From positions 1-64,000 of IMG/VR virus record IMGVR_UViG_3300036859_000309: a stretch of 64,000 nt of DNA, one strand, 5' to 3'. Origin of the DNA: a virus. The notes beneath the pieces are model-generated. The model was not told the origin of the DNA. It was given only the letters and a program-made list of their open reading frames with translations, and did no database searches. A program made the position numbers and the translations under genes. Positions 26,650-34,440 of the stretch are shown one piece after another (position 1 is the stretch's first letter; the number at the start of each line of letters is the position of its first letter).

Positions 26650-27153
26650 ATGAGCCCTTTCGTCGCCGACCTTCGCAAGTACGCCTTGCAAGCGAAGAGC
26701 ATCCCGCTGAATCAAGACAAGGTCGAAGTCCGAATCTACGCGGCGTTGCTCACCGCAGTCGCCGGCTACTTTCTCATCGGTGAGCCGATTCTTGATCTGC
26801 TCACGGTGCCGCAGTCGCCCATCCGCAGCGTGGCAGGCCTGGCGCCATCGATCTGGTGCGTGGTCGCTGCCTTCACGATCTGCGCACTCGGCCTGCTGCC
26901 ACACCTTCTGATGCTGCTGTTCAATCCGACGGCTCTTTGGAGAAAGTGGCCGCGCAGCGTGGCAGCAAAGTCGGCCCTTGGCGCGGCGGTGATCTGGATC
27001 TACCTCATGAACCTTTCCCTCCCGATGGACCTCGGTGCCATCGAGTGGACCTATGGGCTGCGCGCGCTCGGCGCACTGCTGCTCTCCTTCAGCTACGGCT
27101 ACTCCGTTAACGCCCAACAGGGACGCGAGATCCTCCATGCAAAAAGCGACTAG
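26650..27153 (+). CDS. Membrane protein, four predicted segments (holin-region)
   Basis: 167 residues with hydrophobic segments at about 26-48, 65-92, 108-126 and 132-152. ATG 26650 is preferred because GGAG lies nine bases upstream; an ATG at 26635 is also in frame. It overlaps the next membrane-protein gene by 17 bases and precedes the endolysin, so a lysis role (holin, antiholin or accessory) is plausible but unproven. Confidence 0.6.
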   Translation: MSPFVADLRKYALQAKSIPLNQDKVEVRIYAALLTAVAGYFLIGEPILDLLTVPQSPIRSVAGLAPSIWCVVAAFTICALGLLPHLLMLLFNPTALWRKWPRSVAAKSALGAAVIWIYLMNLSLPMDLGAIEWTYGLRALGALLLSFSYGYSVNAQQGREILHAKSD

Positions 27154-27631
27154 CCGTCTCCTCGTGGCATGGCTGCTGTGCTACAGCGCCTTGACATACG
27201 CCGCGTCCAGCCTCGCGCAGGACGTCGCCCAGTACGACTGGGCATCGCTGTTGTGCGCATTTGCCGCGGGCCTCCTCGGCGGAGCCGGGCGCACGATCCT
27301 GACGCTCGTCAGCGATAAAGAGTTCGTCGGCAACATACGGCTCGTGCTGGTGAAGGACCTGGTGGTTGCAATGATCGGAGGCGGCTTCGCCTACATCGCG
27401 ATCCAGGGATACAACGGCATCGCGGCTGGCTTGACCATCGTCTCGCTCCCGCAGATCGCTCGCGACTTCCGGATCCTCATCATCGTCGTCGCCGGCGCCT
27501 CGCGCGGCCGCTGGCTGGGGGTCGTCGATCGGTTCACCACCGATGCAATCGCCAATGCGCGTCAGAAGCTGCGCGGCGGCGCGCCGGTCGATCCGCCGAG
27601 CTCCGCGGCGATGCCGCTATCCGATAAGTGA
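27137..27631 (+). CDS. Putative holin
   Basis: 164 residues. An N-terminal hydrophobic segment (LLVAWLLCYSALTYAAS) is followed by two more (LLCAFAAGLLGGAG and VVAMIGGGFAYIAIQG) and a fourth weaker one (ILIIVVAGAS). The C-terminus is charged and ends in a Pro/Ser tail. Size, membrane content and position eight bases before the endolysin gene fit a holin that times lysis by opening the inner membrane. Confidence 0.6.
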   Translation: MQKATSRLLVAWLLCYSALTYAASSLAQDVAQYDWASLLCAFAAGLLGGAGRTILTLVSDKEFVGNIRLVLVKDLVVAMIGGGFAYIAIQGYNGIAAGLTIVSLPQIARDFRILIIVVAGASRGRWLGVVDRFTTDAIANARQKLRGGAPVDPPSSAAMPLSDK

Positions 27632-27639
27632 GGTCGACC

Positions 27640-28266
27640 ATGAAGACTCGTTCCGAACTCGAATGGGCCCGCATCCTGATCGCGTGCGGCGTCAGGCAGA
27701 TCACGGCCGCCAGATGGTCACCGGCGTTCGCGATGCTGTTGAAGGGCGATGCGCTTAGCGCAGGCGATGCTGAGCTCGATGACTTCCTCGGCCAGGTCCT
27801 GCACGAGTGCAATTTCCTTGAGCGGCTGGAGGAGGGGCTCAACTACAGCACGCCGGGGCGCCTGATGGCCGTGTGGCCGTCGCGCTTCCCCTCGCTCGAG
27901 TCCGAGCGCCCGTACCTGCGCAATCCCGAGGCCTTGGCGAACAAGGTCTACGGCGGCCGGATGGGCAACGTCGAGCCGGGCGACGGCTGGAAGTACCGTG
28001 GCAGGGGGCCGATCCAGCTCACCGGCCGCGACAACTACGCCGCCACCGGCGCCGCGATCGGCGTCGACCTGGTGGGAAATCCTGGCCTGATGACGACGCC
28101 TGCTGTCGGGCTGGAAGCGACCATTCGATGGTGGGAGCGAACGGTGCCCGACTCGGTGATGGGAAACTTGCCGGCGGTCACCAAGCGCGTGAACGGCGGC
28201 ACCACCGGCATCGCCGAGCGCCGGCACATCACCGAGGCAGCCGCACGAGCGCTGGCCGCGTCATGA
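27640..28266 (+). CDS. GH19 chitinase-like endolysin
   Basis: 208-residue muralytic enzyme. The GH19 fold is shown by FLGQVLHECNFLERLEEGLN, with a catalytic Glu in LHECNF and a second in ERLEEGL, and by YRGRGPIQLTGRDNY, the conserved substrate-binding block. A late NGGTTGIAERR motif is also typical. No signal peptide or membrane anchor is present, so it depends on a holin. ATG 27640 has a GTGAGG site upstream. It degrades peptidoglycan at the end of the lytic cycle. Confidence 0.92.
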   Translation: MKTRSELEWARILIACGVRQITAARWSPAFAMLLKGDALSAGDAELDDFLGQVLHECNFLERLEEGLNYSTPGRLMAVWPSRFPSLESERPYLRNPEALANKVYGGRMGNVEPGDGWKYRGRGPIQLTGRDNYAATGAAIGVDLVGNPGLMTTPAVGLEATIRWWERTVPDSVMGNLPAVTKRVNGGTTGIAERRHITEAAARALAAS

Positions 28267-28313
28267 GCGCGATCTGGTGGGCCATGTGGTGGCGTCCCTG
28301 GGGCTGGTGGTGA
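28263..28313 (+). CDS. 16-residue tryptophan-rich peptide ORF
   Basis: MSAIWWAMWWRPWGWW, seven Trp in 16 residues. Its ATG overlaps the endolysin stop (ATGA), the same coupling used through the lysis operon. It partly overlaps the start of the next ORF in another frame. It may be a small membrane-active peptide, a translational coupler, or an accident of a TGG-rich stretch. No homologue is known to me. Confidence 0.3.
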   Translation: MSAIWWAMWWRPWGWW

Positions 28314-28513
28314 TCACGTCGCAGCAGCCTGGCGTTCCGCTGCCGTACTTCCTCGCGGAAGCGGTGGCGCACCCGACCCCATACGACCATCCGCAGGACG
28401 CCGACAAGCCGGACGGCCTGAGCCTCAACACGTGCGTGGCCTGCAACAACGTCTTCCGCGGTTTGCGGACCCGCGTCACCTGCCACGTCTGCGCGCGGCC
28501 GCTCGAGCTATGA
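28277..28513 (+). CDS. Small protein with zinc-ribbon cysteines
   Basis: 78 residues from a GTG start. A hydrophobic N-terminus (VVASLGLVVIT) is followed by a Pro-rich middle and a C-terminal treble of CVAC and CHVC, a likely zinc ribbon. It overlaps the spanin gene by four bases. Function unknown; the start is uncertain because the region overlaps a Trp-rich ORF in another frame. Confidence 0.5.
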   Translation: MGHVVASLGLVVITSQQPGVPLPYFLAEAVAHPTPYDHPQDADKPDGLSLNTCVACNNVFRGLRTRVTCHVCARPLEL

Positions 28514-28875
28514 ATCCTCTCTCCAAGTACCTGATCATCGGCCTGGGCATCCTGCTGGGTCTGAGCGCGCTCACGAACATCGGCTTGACCAAGGCCTACT
28601 TGAAGGCCCGAGATGCGAAGACGCAGGCGATTGCCGATCGCGACAGTGCGCGCGGCGCGGCGACGGCGTGCAGCGATGCCACGGAGGCCTTGGCCGAGCT
28701 GTCGAACAAGCGTCACAAGGAGGGCGAGGCCGCGCGCGTGGCCGCTGAGAAGAGGGCGCGCGGCTGGCAGCAGACCGCGCAGCGCATCCTGACCTCTCCT
28801 CAGAAGGTGCCCGGCAACGTGTGCGCCAGCGCGCAGGCTGAGGTCGACGAAGAACTCGCGGGGAGAGAGCCATGA
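28510..28875 (+). CDS. Rz-like inner-membrane spanin
   Basis: 121 residues with an N-terminal transmembrane anchor (YLIIGLGILLGLSALTNIGL) and a periplasmic, charged coiled-coil region, the layout of Rz-type i-spanins. It overlaps the following lipoprotein gene (ATGA), as Rz and Rz1 genes usually do. It should bridge to that lipoprotein and disrupt the outer membrane after endolysin action. Confidence 0.75.
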   Translation: MNPLSKYLIIGLGILLGLSALTNIGLTKAYLKARDAKTQAIADRDSARGAATACSDATEALAELSNKRHKEGEAARVAAEKRARGWQQTAQRILTSPQKVPGNVCASAQAEVDEELAGREP

Positions 28876-29177
28876 AGCGCAGCACGAGGCGAATCCTGCT
28901 CGACCTCTCCATGGTGGCGCTGATCGTCCTGGCGGCGTCGCTCATGACCGGGTGCAGCGCCACCGGGGGCGCCCTCAACGTGAAGACGGCCGTGGGCGTC
29001 GAATGCAAGGCGCTGAAGCCCGAGCGCCCCGTCTTCGCGACTGAGGGGCTGCGCAAGGGCGCCGATGTCGAGCAATACGTGCGCGCCGCGCGCGCTGAGC
29101 GGCTGCAGCGCGACGGCTACGAAGAGAAGCTACGCGCGGCGCTCGCCGAGTGCATCGCACCCATCGCGAAGCCCTGA
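28872..29177 (+). CDS. Rz1-like outer-membrane lipoprotein spanin
   Basis: 101 residues with a lipoprotein signal: basic start (KRSTRRILLDL), hydrophobic core and lipobox LMTGC ending at Cys 27. The mature chain is rather long and not Pro-rich for an Rz1, but its position directly after the i-spanin supports o-spanin function. Confidence 0.7.
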   Translation: MKRSTRRILLDLSMVALIVLAASLMTGCSATGGALNVKTAVGVECKALKPERPVFATEGLRKGADVEQYVRAARAERLQRDGYEEKLRAALAECIAPIAKP

Positions 29178-29196
29178 CCACCTGGACCCCATGCCC

Positions 29197-29219
29197 GCCG
29201 CCGGCCTTGGCGGCTTTTT
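29197..29219 (+). terminator. Rho-independent terminator
   Basis: Stem GCCGCC / GGCGGC, 6-base loop, five T. It ends the lysis operon; the proline-rich protein gene starts 21 bases later. Confidence 0.85.
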
Positions 29220-29239
29220 CATTTCTGAAGGATGCCCCC

Positions 29240-31702
29240 ATGAGTCTGATCAAGATCGCCATCAGCCAGGCCAACGACAGTGGCCAGTTCGGCGAGCCCG
29301 TCACCTTCGTGTTTGAGTCGCTTGGCGTGGCGCTCCCACCCGCTCCTGCACCAGAGCCCCCGGCCCCTCCGCCTGCGCCTGAACCGCCAGCGCCACCCCC
29401 CGCACCGGAACCGCCTCCTCCACCACCTCCGCCTCCGGCGACCGTGATCAACGAGTTCGTTGCCAGCACGTCGAGCGTGTCCCCGGGCGACCTCGTGACG
29501 CTTTCGTGGGAGACCGACAATGCCACTGGGGTCGAGATTTCCAACGACCAGGACACCGATGTGGTACTGGGAGGTCCATCCGGTTCCTACTACACATACC
29601 CGCAGGCCGCGACCCTGTTCACCCTCAAGGCGATTGGTGCCGCCGGCGAAGTCCAGTCCATCGTGTTCGTGGGCATCAACGCCGCAGAACCGCCCCCAGC
29701 GCCTCCGCCAGCCCCGGAGCCACCTGCACCCCCACCTCCACCTCCGGCAGCCCCGCCACCGGGCCCCGGGCCCGTCGTTGGTGACATCGTCGACGCCAAC
29801 GGTCAGATTGTGCAGTCGGCCTACGTGGCCGTCGCCAAGGACTGGACTGGGCCTGTCGCGATGCACATGCGATACGGCGAAGCTTCGGTGGTGAACGACG
29901 CGCCCGAGCTGCCCCTCGCTCCCATCGTTGGGACGATCACCGATGGTTATGGCGGCGGGCGCTCCCTGTACCAGTTCGGCGGCCCCGAGGACACGTCGAT
30001 GGGCGACTATGTCAATAACTCCGGTGCCGGCCTCGTGCTGGGCGCCACCTTGCTCGAATCGGTCGTGCGCCTGACCACGATGGCGAAGGATCGGGGTTGC
30101 ATCTCGCTCAACCCGGATGTGTTCTGGCAGGACGGCCGCGACCCGGTGCCGCAGCAGCTGCGCGACTACATCGCCGCAGGCATCTTGCGCCTCGACGACA
30201 AGCCGGTCTACCAGATTCGCCATGCTGGCCCGGGCGATACGGGCGTGACGCGCAACTCGGTCGTGGCCACCCAGGGCACCGAGACGCGAGGTGCGGTGAT
30301 CTTCAACATCGGCACCGCCACCGCTCCGGGCAGTCTGGCCCATGTGCAGCTCCCGGTGGGCTACTCCGTCACCTCGATGGACGTGAGCGACTGCAACGAG
30401 TTCGTCTACGCCACGGCATGGAACTGGATCGACGGCAACGGCTACGTGATCGTGATAGCACTCGGCTGCATCCGTCCCTATCAGCAGATCGACGACCCGC
30501 TGCCGTGGCATGAGTGGTGGAACGAGTGGCAGTGTGGGGTCAAGCCAGGGCTGTTCAACCAAGGCAACATCGGCTTCATGAAGATCATGGGCTACGTGCC
30601 GCTGCCTGACAGCATGAAGGCCCCCACATGCTGCCGCGTGATGACCGGTGTGACCGGCTTCTCCACCATCGTGGCCCAGGGCGCCGACCCCGGCAATGTC
30701 GCCGAGCTGGCCTACCCGCTGAAGGACAACTTGGCGAAGTTCCAGCCCGGTGGTTCGTGGTATGAAACCTATGCCAAGGATGGCCTGCTGATCGTGGGGA
30801 GCTACTCCGAGAAGAACCAGTGCCTGATCGATCTGAAGCCCCTGATCGGCTACATGAACAACATGTACTTCGGTTCGCCCTCCAACAACGCGCAGACCCA
30901 GTTGCCGAATGTGGGCATGGCCGAGAACCAGTGGCCGTTCTTTCTTCCTGCGAGCAGCCCCCACCTGCCGAAGGTCATCAAGGTCGAGGACGCGGGTGGT
31001 CGCGTGCGGGCGATTGTCAGCACGATCGGCTACGGGTACTGGAACAAGTACAACGAGCGACGCAACCCGACACCGACCTTCACCGGCTGGCGGCCCGATC
31101 CCCGCATCCCGGCCTTCTGGACGGTGCTGGCCGAGGGCAAGGTCACCATCCACGAGGTGGGCAAGTGGGTGATGGGCTGCAAGCCGGTGCGCCAGACGAC
31201 TCCAATCACCGAGGTGCCCGGCACGCCCACCGCCGCGGAGATTCGCAAGATCGGCGAGGTGACCGGCCTGGGCGCGAACCTCACGCACGCGGGCAATGTG
31301 AAGGACTTCCCGGTGGACATGCAGGGCATCGCCTGGAGTCCGGAAGAGGGCGACAACAAGCCGCACGCGATGAGCCACATGCTGATGCTCTGCGTGCGCG
31401 GCGAGCGCGCTGTGAAGTTCATCCAGTTCTCGCTGCTCGACGGCGGCAAGACGGCATTCCCGCGCTTCGTGCTGAAGGACAAGGATCTCGATCCGATGTG
31501 GGCCGAGCTGGCGGACTCCTACGACCAGCGCACCGGCAGCCTGGCAGTGTGTGATGGCCAGGGCTACCTGAAGAGCTTCCGCGTGCTGCCCTTCAGCTAC
31601 CGCGGCAAGAGCTACCCGCTGCCTCCTGAAGGCGCTCAGCGCTGCGGCCGCTTCTCGGTGGCGGCCCCGATGCTGTCCTACTCGATGGGCAACGTTCCCT
31701 GA
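29240..31702 (+). CDS. Large protein with two Pro-rich linkers, unknown function
   Basis: 820 residues; ATG with GAAGGA seven bases upstream. Residues 1-30 form a small domain, 31-66 are a Pro/Ala/Glu linker, 67-150 an Ig-like beta domain (SVSPGDLVTLSWETDN), 151-178 a second Pro-rich linker, and 180-820 one large domain without a recognised family. That domain has many Trp, Gly and Tyr residues and several Cys (SDCNEFVYATAWNWIDGNG, WHEWWNEWQCG). No signal peptide. It lies between its own terminators, so it may be a separately expressed virion or host-interaction protein. Confidence 0.6.
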   Translation: MSLIKIAISQANDSGQFGEPVTFVFESLGVALPPAPAPEPPAPPPAPEPPAPPPAPEPPPPPPPPPATVINEFVASTSSVSPGDLVTLSWETDNATGVEISNDQDTDVVLGGPSGSYYTYPQAATLFTLKAIGAAGEVQSIVFVGINAAEPPPAPPPAPEPPAPPPPPPAAPPPGPGPVVGDIVDANGQIVQSAYVAVAKDWTGPVAMHMRYGEASVVNDAPELPLAPIVGTITDGYGGGRSLYQFGGPEDTSMGDYVNNSGAGLVLGATLLESVVRLTTMAKDRGCISLNPDVFWQDGRDPVPQQLRDYIAAGILRLDDKPVYQIRHAGPGDTGVTRNSVVATQGTETRGAVIFNIGTATAPGSLAHVQLPVGYSVTSMDVSDCNEFVYATAWNWIDGNGYVIVIALGCIRPYQQIDDPLPWHEWWNEWQCGVKPGLFNQGNIGFMKIMGYVPLPDSMKAPTCCRVMTGVTGFSTIVAQGADPGNVAELAYPLKDNLAKFQPGGSWYETYAKDGLLIVGSYSEKNQCLIDLKPLIGYMNNMYFGSPSNNAQTQLPNVGMAENQWPFFLPASSPHLPKVIKVEDAGGRVRAIVSTIGYGYWNKYNERRNPTPTFTGWRPDPRIPAFWTVLAEGKVTIHEVGKWVMGCKPVRQTTPITEVPGTPTAAEIRKIGEVTGLGANLTHAGNVKDFPVDMQGIAWSPEEGDNKPHAMSHMLMLCVRGERAVKFIQFSLLDGGKTAFPRFVLKDKDLDPMWAELADSYDQRTGSLAVCDGQGYLKSFRVLPFSYRGKSYPLPPEGAQRCGRFSVAAPMLSYSMGNVP

Positions 31703-31727
31703 GCAAGGTTCCTGCTGTCACAACGTG

Positions 31728-31753
31728 GCCCCCGGCTTTGGCCGGGGGCTTTT
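31728..31753 (+). terminator. Rho-independent terminator
   Basis: Nine-bp stem GCCCCCGGC / GCCGGGGGC with four T, ending transcription of the 820-residue gene. Confidence 0.85.
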
Positions 31754-31782
31754 CTCATTGGGCTCGCATCGTCGCTGAAATG

Positions 31783-31805
31783 AAAAAAGCCGCCCGAAGG
31801 CGGCT
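31783..31805 (-). terminator. Terminator of the pilin gene
   Basis: AGCCGCC / GGCGGCT stem with a CGAA loop; read leftward it is followed by six T. It lies 20 bases beyond the pilin stop codon and faces the terminator at 31728. Confidence 0.85.
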
Positions 31806-31824
31806 TTGCAAGTCGGGTGCGAGA

Positions 31825-32307
31825 TCAGATGGGCGCGCCGGTCGCACCGCAGGTCTTGGGAAGAATCGACGCGTCGACGTTCGATTCGCAGGTCCACTTC
31901 GAACCATTGACCGAGTAGACGAGGTGGTAGGTCATGGTCTTGCTGACCAACTTGGGGTTCACGCCAGTTGCTTTGAACGTGGCCATGACAGTGCAGCCTC
32001 CGGTAGCGGCCGCCGTACCAGCACTGGTCACGCTCAGCACGTACTTGCCGGTGATGGCGGTCGCAATACCGATATCGCCAACTGCGGCGGCAGCATTCGC
32101 CGGGCACGTGTTGTCTTGCGGGAAGCTCAACTCGATATTCTTCTTGACGCCGTCGGCGAGCGTTGCGGCTTCGGTCAACTGGGCCTTGGCGGTGTAGTCC
32201 TGATAGGCGGGCAGCGCGACAGCGGCCAGGATGCCGATGATGGCCACCACGATCATCAACTCGATGAGGGTGAAGCCGCGTTGAGCGGAGCGAATAGCAC
32301 GGTTCAT
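31825..32307 (-). CDS. Type IVa major pilin (PilA/PilE-like)
   Basis: 160-residue prepilin. An 11-residue basic leader ends in Gly, followed by [20 protein letters not shown]; cleavage by the host prepilin peptidase would leave Phe1 and Glu5. The mature helix, Ala/Gly/Thr-rich globular domain and C-terminal disulfide region (KWTCESN ... LPKTCG) are complete, as in proteobacterial type IVa pilins. AGGAG precedes the ATG by seven bases. It has its own sigma-54-like promoter and terminator. Pilins are not phage structural proteins, so this is probably a lysogenic conversion gene altering host pili. Confidence 0.93.
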   Translation of the reverse strand: MNRAIRSAQRGFTLIELMIVVAIIGILAAVALPAYQDYTAKAQLTEAATLADGVKKNIELSFPQDNTCPANAAAAVGDIGIATAITGKYVLSVTSAGTAAATGGCTVMATFKATGVNPKLVSKTMTYHLVYSVNGSKWTCESNVDASILPKTCGATGAPI

Positions 32308-32354
32308 ATGGAAACTCCTAGTAGTGATGCCGGGAACTCCGGACGCCTGACATG

Positions 32355-32371
32355 TGCAGCATGCATGCCAA
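32355..32371 (-). promoter_or_regulatory. Sigma-54-type promoter of the pilin gene
   Basis: Leftward TTGGCATGCATGCTGCA has GG and GC exactly ten bases apart and matches the YTGGCACG-N4-TTGCW consensus at all but two defined positions. Transcription would start near 32344, about 37 bases before the pilin ATG. Chromosomal pilin genes commonly use sigma-54 with PilR. Confidence 0.75.
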
Positions 32372-32451
32372 GACAAGCTTGACCGTTGCCCCCCAAAAAA
32401 TGAGAACTACTGCATGACGGCGCGTGACACGATCCGGCTCTGACTGACAAA

Positions 32452-32793
32452 ATGCGTCACATGAGAGCACATTTTGTTTCTGTTGTCGCCATGCTGCTTG
32501 CCGGCTGCACTCCCGGCGCGACCGAGCATGCAGGGACGCCTTCAGATTTCGGCGCCGCCATTGTGGCCTCGGCACTTGCGTCAGCAATGAAGGAATGCAG
32601 TTTGGCAGGTTATGAAGACCTTGCCACCTGCATAGAAGCGCCCATGGCAATCGCTGGGGGCGCCCGCAGAGCAGCCCTGGTAGCACAGGATATGAGCCTC
32701 ACCTACGCTGCCGCATGCGGCGAATCGCTCGGCGCCCAGCGGTGCGACGACATGCTCATGAGCGCGTATGTCAGCGCTCAGGCTCTTCGCTGA
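32452..32793 (+). CDS. Small predicted lipoprotein
   Basis: 113 residues. The signal sequence (MRAHFVSVVAMLLAGC) ends in a lipobox LAGC. The mature part is Ala-rich with four further Cys. It is transcribed divergently from the pilin gene. ATG 32452 or 32461 are both possible. It could be a surface or exclusion protein carried with the pilin; no family recognised. Its end overlaps the end of the convergent regulator gene by 23 bases. Confidence 0.6.
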   Translation: MRHMRAHFVSVVAMLLAGCTPGATEHAGTPSDFGAAIVASALASAMKECSLAGYEDLATCIEAPMAIAGGARRAALVAQDMSLTYAAACGESLGAQRCDDMLMSAYVSAQALR

Positions 32794-33172
32794 GCGCCTG
32801 AAGCGTCTTAGCCACCTCGAGCAACTCGTCGGGGTTGTCGATGAAGTGCTTAACCGCAATGCGGGCCATTGGTCTCTTTTCCGGCGGCATCATCTCCAGG
32901 CTCTCTCGCAAGTAGCGCAGGCAACCCAAGAGCGTGAGCCCCTCCGCAGATGGCGTTTCGCCGTTCCTGCAGAACCATCCGGCCCGGCCTGGGAGCGCCT
33001 CAATCTTGTCCATGGTCGCATCGCTGATCGGTCGGATGCCGGCCTGCATGCCGCGGATCTGCTCGCCTGATTTGTGGCCGATCGCTTCGCCCAGAGCGCG
33101 GCTACTGCCCATCTCCTGAACGATCAGCGCAAGGCGCTTTCGTCGCCACGTCAAAACCTCTTCTTGATTCAT
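32771..33172 (-). CDS. HTH regulator-like protein
   Basis: 133 residues. The N-terminal half (ALIVQEMGSSRALGEAIGHK, then SGEQIRGMQAGIRPISDATM) looks like a Cro/CI-type HTH with the usual helix spacing. The C-terminus is helical and acidic. Distinct from the main repressor at 54662. It may regulate the cargo genes or act as an accessory repressor. Confidence 0.55.
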   Translation of the reverse strand: MNQEEVLTWRRKRLALIVQEMGSSRALGEAIGHKSGEQIRGMQAGIRPISDATMDKIEALPGRAGWFCRNGETPSAEGLTLLGCLRYLRESLEMMPPEKRPMARIAVKHFIDNPDELLEVAKTLQALSEEPER

Positions 33173-33198
33173 GGCACGGCACGATACCACTGCTCCGT

Positions 33199-33486
33199 CT
33201 AGGCGCTCCGAGTCTCGCAGTACCACGTCTGATGCACCCAGGCGCCACCGGCTGACCGCTCGACACCCGCGAAGCTGATCGTGTCGCTGTAGATCGCGGC
33301 GAGCACGGGCCGGTATAGCAGGCCGTACGGCTCCTGCATCTGCCCGGGCCCGCTCTCGTAGAGACCGAGCTTCGGCAGCGCGCCAGGGACCAGCTGCAGC
33401 ATGCCGTGCGCCCACTCTTGATCGGCGAACTCTCGATTGGAGAGCTTGCGGCCGTCCCGATAGCGGCGCTTCATCCTGACTCGCAT
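33199..33486 (-). CDS. Hypothetical protein
   Basis: 95 residues from ATG 33486 (ATG 33474 is an alternative). Basic N-terminus, then QEWAHGMLQLVPGALPKLGL and a C-terminal segment rich in aromatic residues (GAWVHQTWYCET). No family recognised. It lies between the regulator and the ligase gene and is divergent from the ligase. Confidence 0.5.
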   Translation of the reverse strand: MRVRMKRRYRDGRKLSNREFADQEWAHGMLQLVPGALPKLGLYESGPGQMQEPYGLLYRPVLAAIYSDTISFAGVERSAGGAWVHQTWYCETRSA

Positions 33487-33533
33487 CGAGGAAGCATAGC
33501 GCCGACCACCCCCGCGCGCGCCATACTGGCGCC

Positions 33534-34169
33534 ATGCTGCAGTTGGCCGAGATCTCCCCGATGCTCCTGGACGAGCGGCCGCTGCCCTGGGGCGACCCGG
33601 CCTGGATCTACGAGCTGAAGTTCGACGGCTACCGCGTGCTGGCGGAGTTCGGGAGCGGGGCGGCGCAGCTGCGCACACGCAGAGGGGCCGATTGCACTGC
33701 GTGGTTCCCGGAGGTGGCGCAGAGCTTGGCCGAATTGAAGGGTGGTCCGCACATCTGCGACGGTGAGGTCTGCGTGCTCGACGAGCACGGCCGCAGCGAC
33801 TTCAATCGGCTGCAGGACCGAGCCAGGCGCAGGGGTTGGTACAAGGGCGCAGATTCGGTGACCTTCTGCGTCTTCGACCTCCTTGTCGAGAACGGGAAGG
33901 ATCTGACCGGACTGCCCTTGCTAAAGCGAAAGGCGCGGCTGATGAAGCGCCTACCCGGCGCGCTGCCTTCGATCTTGCCTGTCAGCTACTTTCCCGCGGA
34001 TGAGGCTCGGCAGATCTTCGATGTGGCTGTGCACCAGCTGAAGCTCGAGGGGCTGGTGGCCAAGCGCCTGGACAGCGTTTACCGACCGGGCGTCCGCTCG
34101 AGCGATTGGGTGAAGGTGAAGCGCAAGGGGGCGGTGCCGGCGGAGCGATTCAAGCGATCGCCGCGGTGA
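33534..34169 (+). CDS. ATP-dependent DNA ligase, adenylation domain only
   Basis: 211 residues. The nucleotidyltransferase motifs are in order: KFDGYR (motif I, lysine to be adenylated), FDLL region, DGEVCVLD (motif III), EGLVAKR (motif IV) and WVKVKRK (motif V). The OB-fold that normally follows is missing; the protein ends about ten residues after motif V. It resembles LigD/Lig B-type catalytic cores. It may be a minimal ligase or a truncated one. It lies alone on the + strand beside the putative attP. Confidence 0.8.
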   Translation: MLQLAEISPMLLDERPLPWGDPAWIYELKFDGYRVLAEFGSGAAQLRTRRGADCTAWFPEVAQSLAELKGGPHICDGEVCVLDEHGRSDFNRLQDRARRRGWYKGADSVTFCVFDLLVENGKDLTGLPLLKRKARLMKRLPGALPSILPVSYFPADEARQIFDVAVHQLKLEGLVAKRLDSVYRPGVRSSDWVKVKRKGAVPAERFKRSPR

Positions 34170-34174
34170 CGTCT

Positions 34175-34200
34175 GCGTTCGAATCCCGCAGTGTCGGCCT
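34175..34200 (+). other. Putative attP core (tRNA 3'-end-like)
   Basis: GCGTTCGAATCCCGCAG followed by TGTCGGCC resembles a T-arm plus acceptor strand of a tRNA gene, without the rest of a tRNA. It lies 240 bases upstream of a P4-type integrase gene, a class that often recombines at tRNA 3' ends. No second att copy is visible in the window. Confidence 0.4.
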
Positions 34201-34302
34201 ACTCATGGCACCGCGCAGGGTACGGGGCGCCTAACCCGTTGTCACGCTTCGCTTTCTGGCTTCCTCCGGTTCCGCCAAGAACAATCCCAGAGCCTCCCTA
34301 AG

Positions 34303-34334
34303 AACCCCGCGCGCTACCCGCCGCGGGGTTTTTT
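34303..34334 (+). terminator. Rho-independent terminator
   Basis: Nine-bp stem AACCCCGCG / CGCGGGGTT, 10-base loop, then a T run. It insulates the integrase gene from rightward transcription. Confidence 0.85.
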
Positions 34335-34401
34335 CATTGGGGGAACCCTCATAATCGCCCCCACGAAACCCCGGCCAGTCTCGCCCTAGCTCACCGCTCG
34401 G

Positions 34402-34440
34402 CATGGTATCGGGGATGGCATCGAGGAGGCCGATACCATG
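34402..34440 (+). promoter_or_regulatory. Inverted repeat covering the integrase start
   Basis: CATGGTATCGG (34402-34412) and CCGATACCATG (34430-34440) are perfect 11-bp inverted arms. The 17-base loop holds the GAGGAGG ribosome site, and the right arm contains the integrase ATG. It could be an mRNA hairpin controlling translation or an operator. Confidence 0.7.

Noticed and set aside
29219-31378. 719-codon reverse-strand ORF opposite the 820-residue gene
   Set aside because: The + strand gene has a ribosome site, terminator and ordered domains; the reverse ORF is His/Arg/Val-rich shadow sequence.
32379-32407. Sigma-70 promoter (TTGACC) for the small lipoprotein gene
   Set aside because: The matching -10 position (GAGAAC) is poor.
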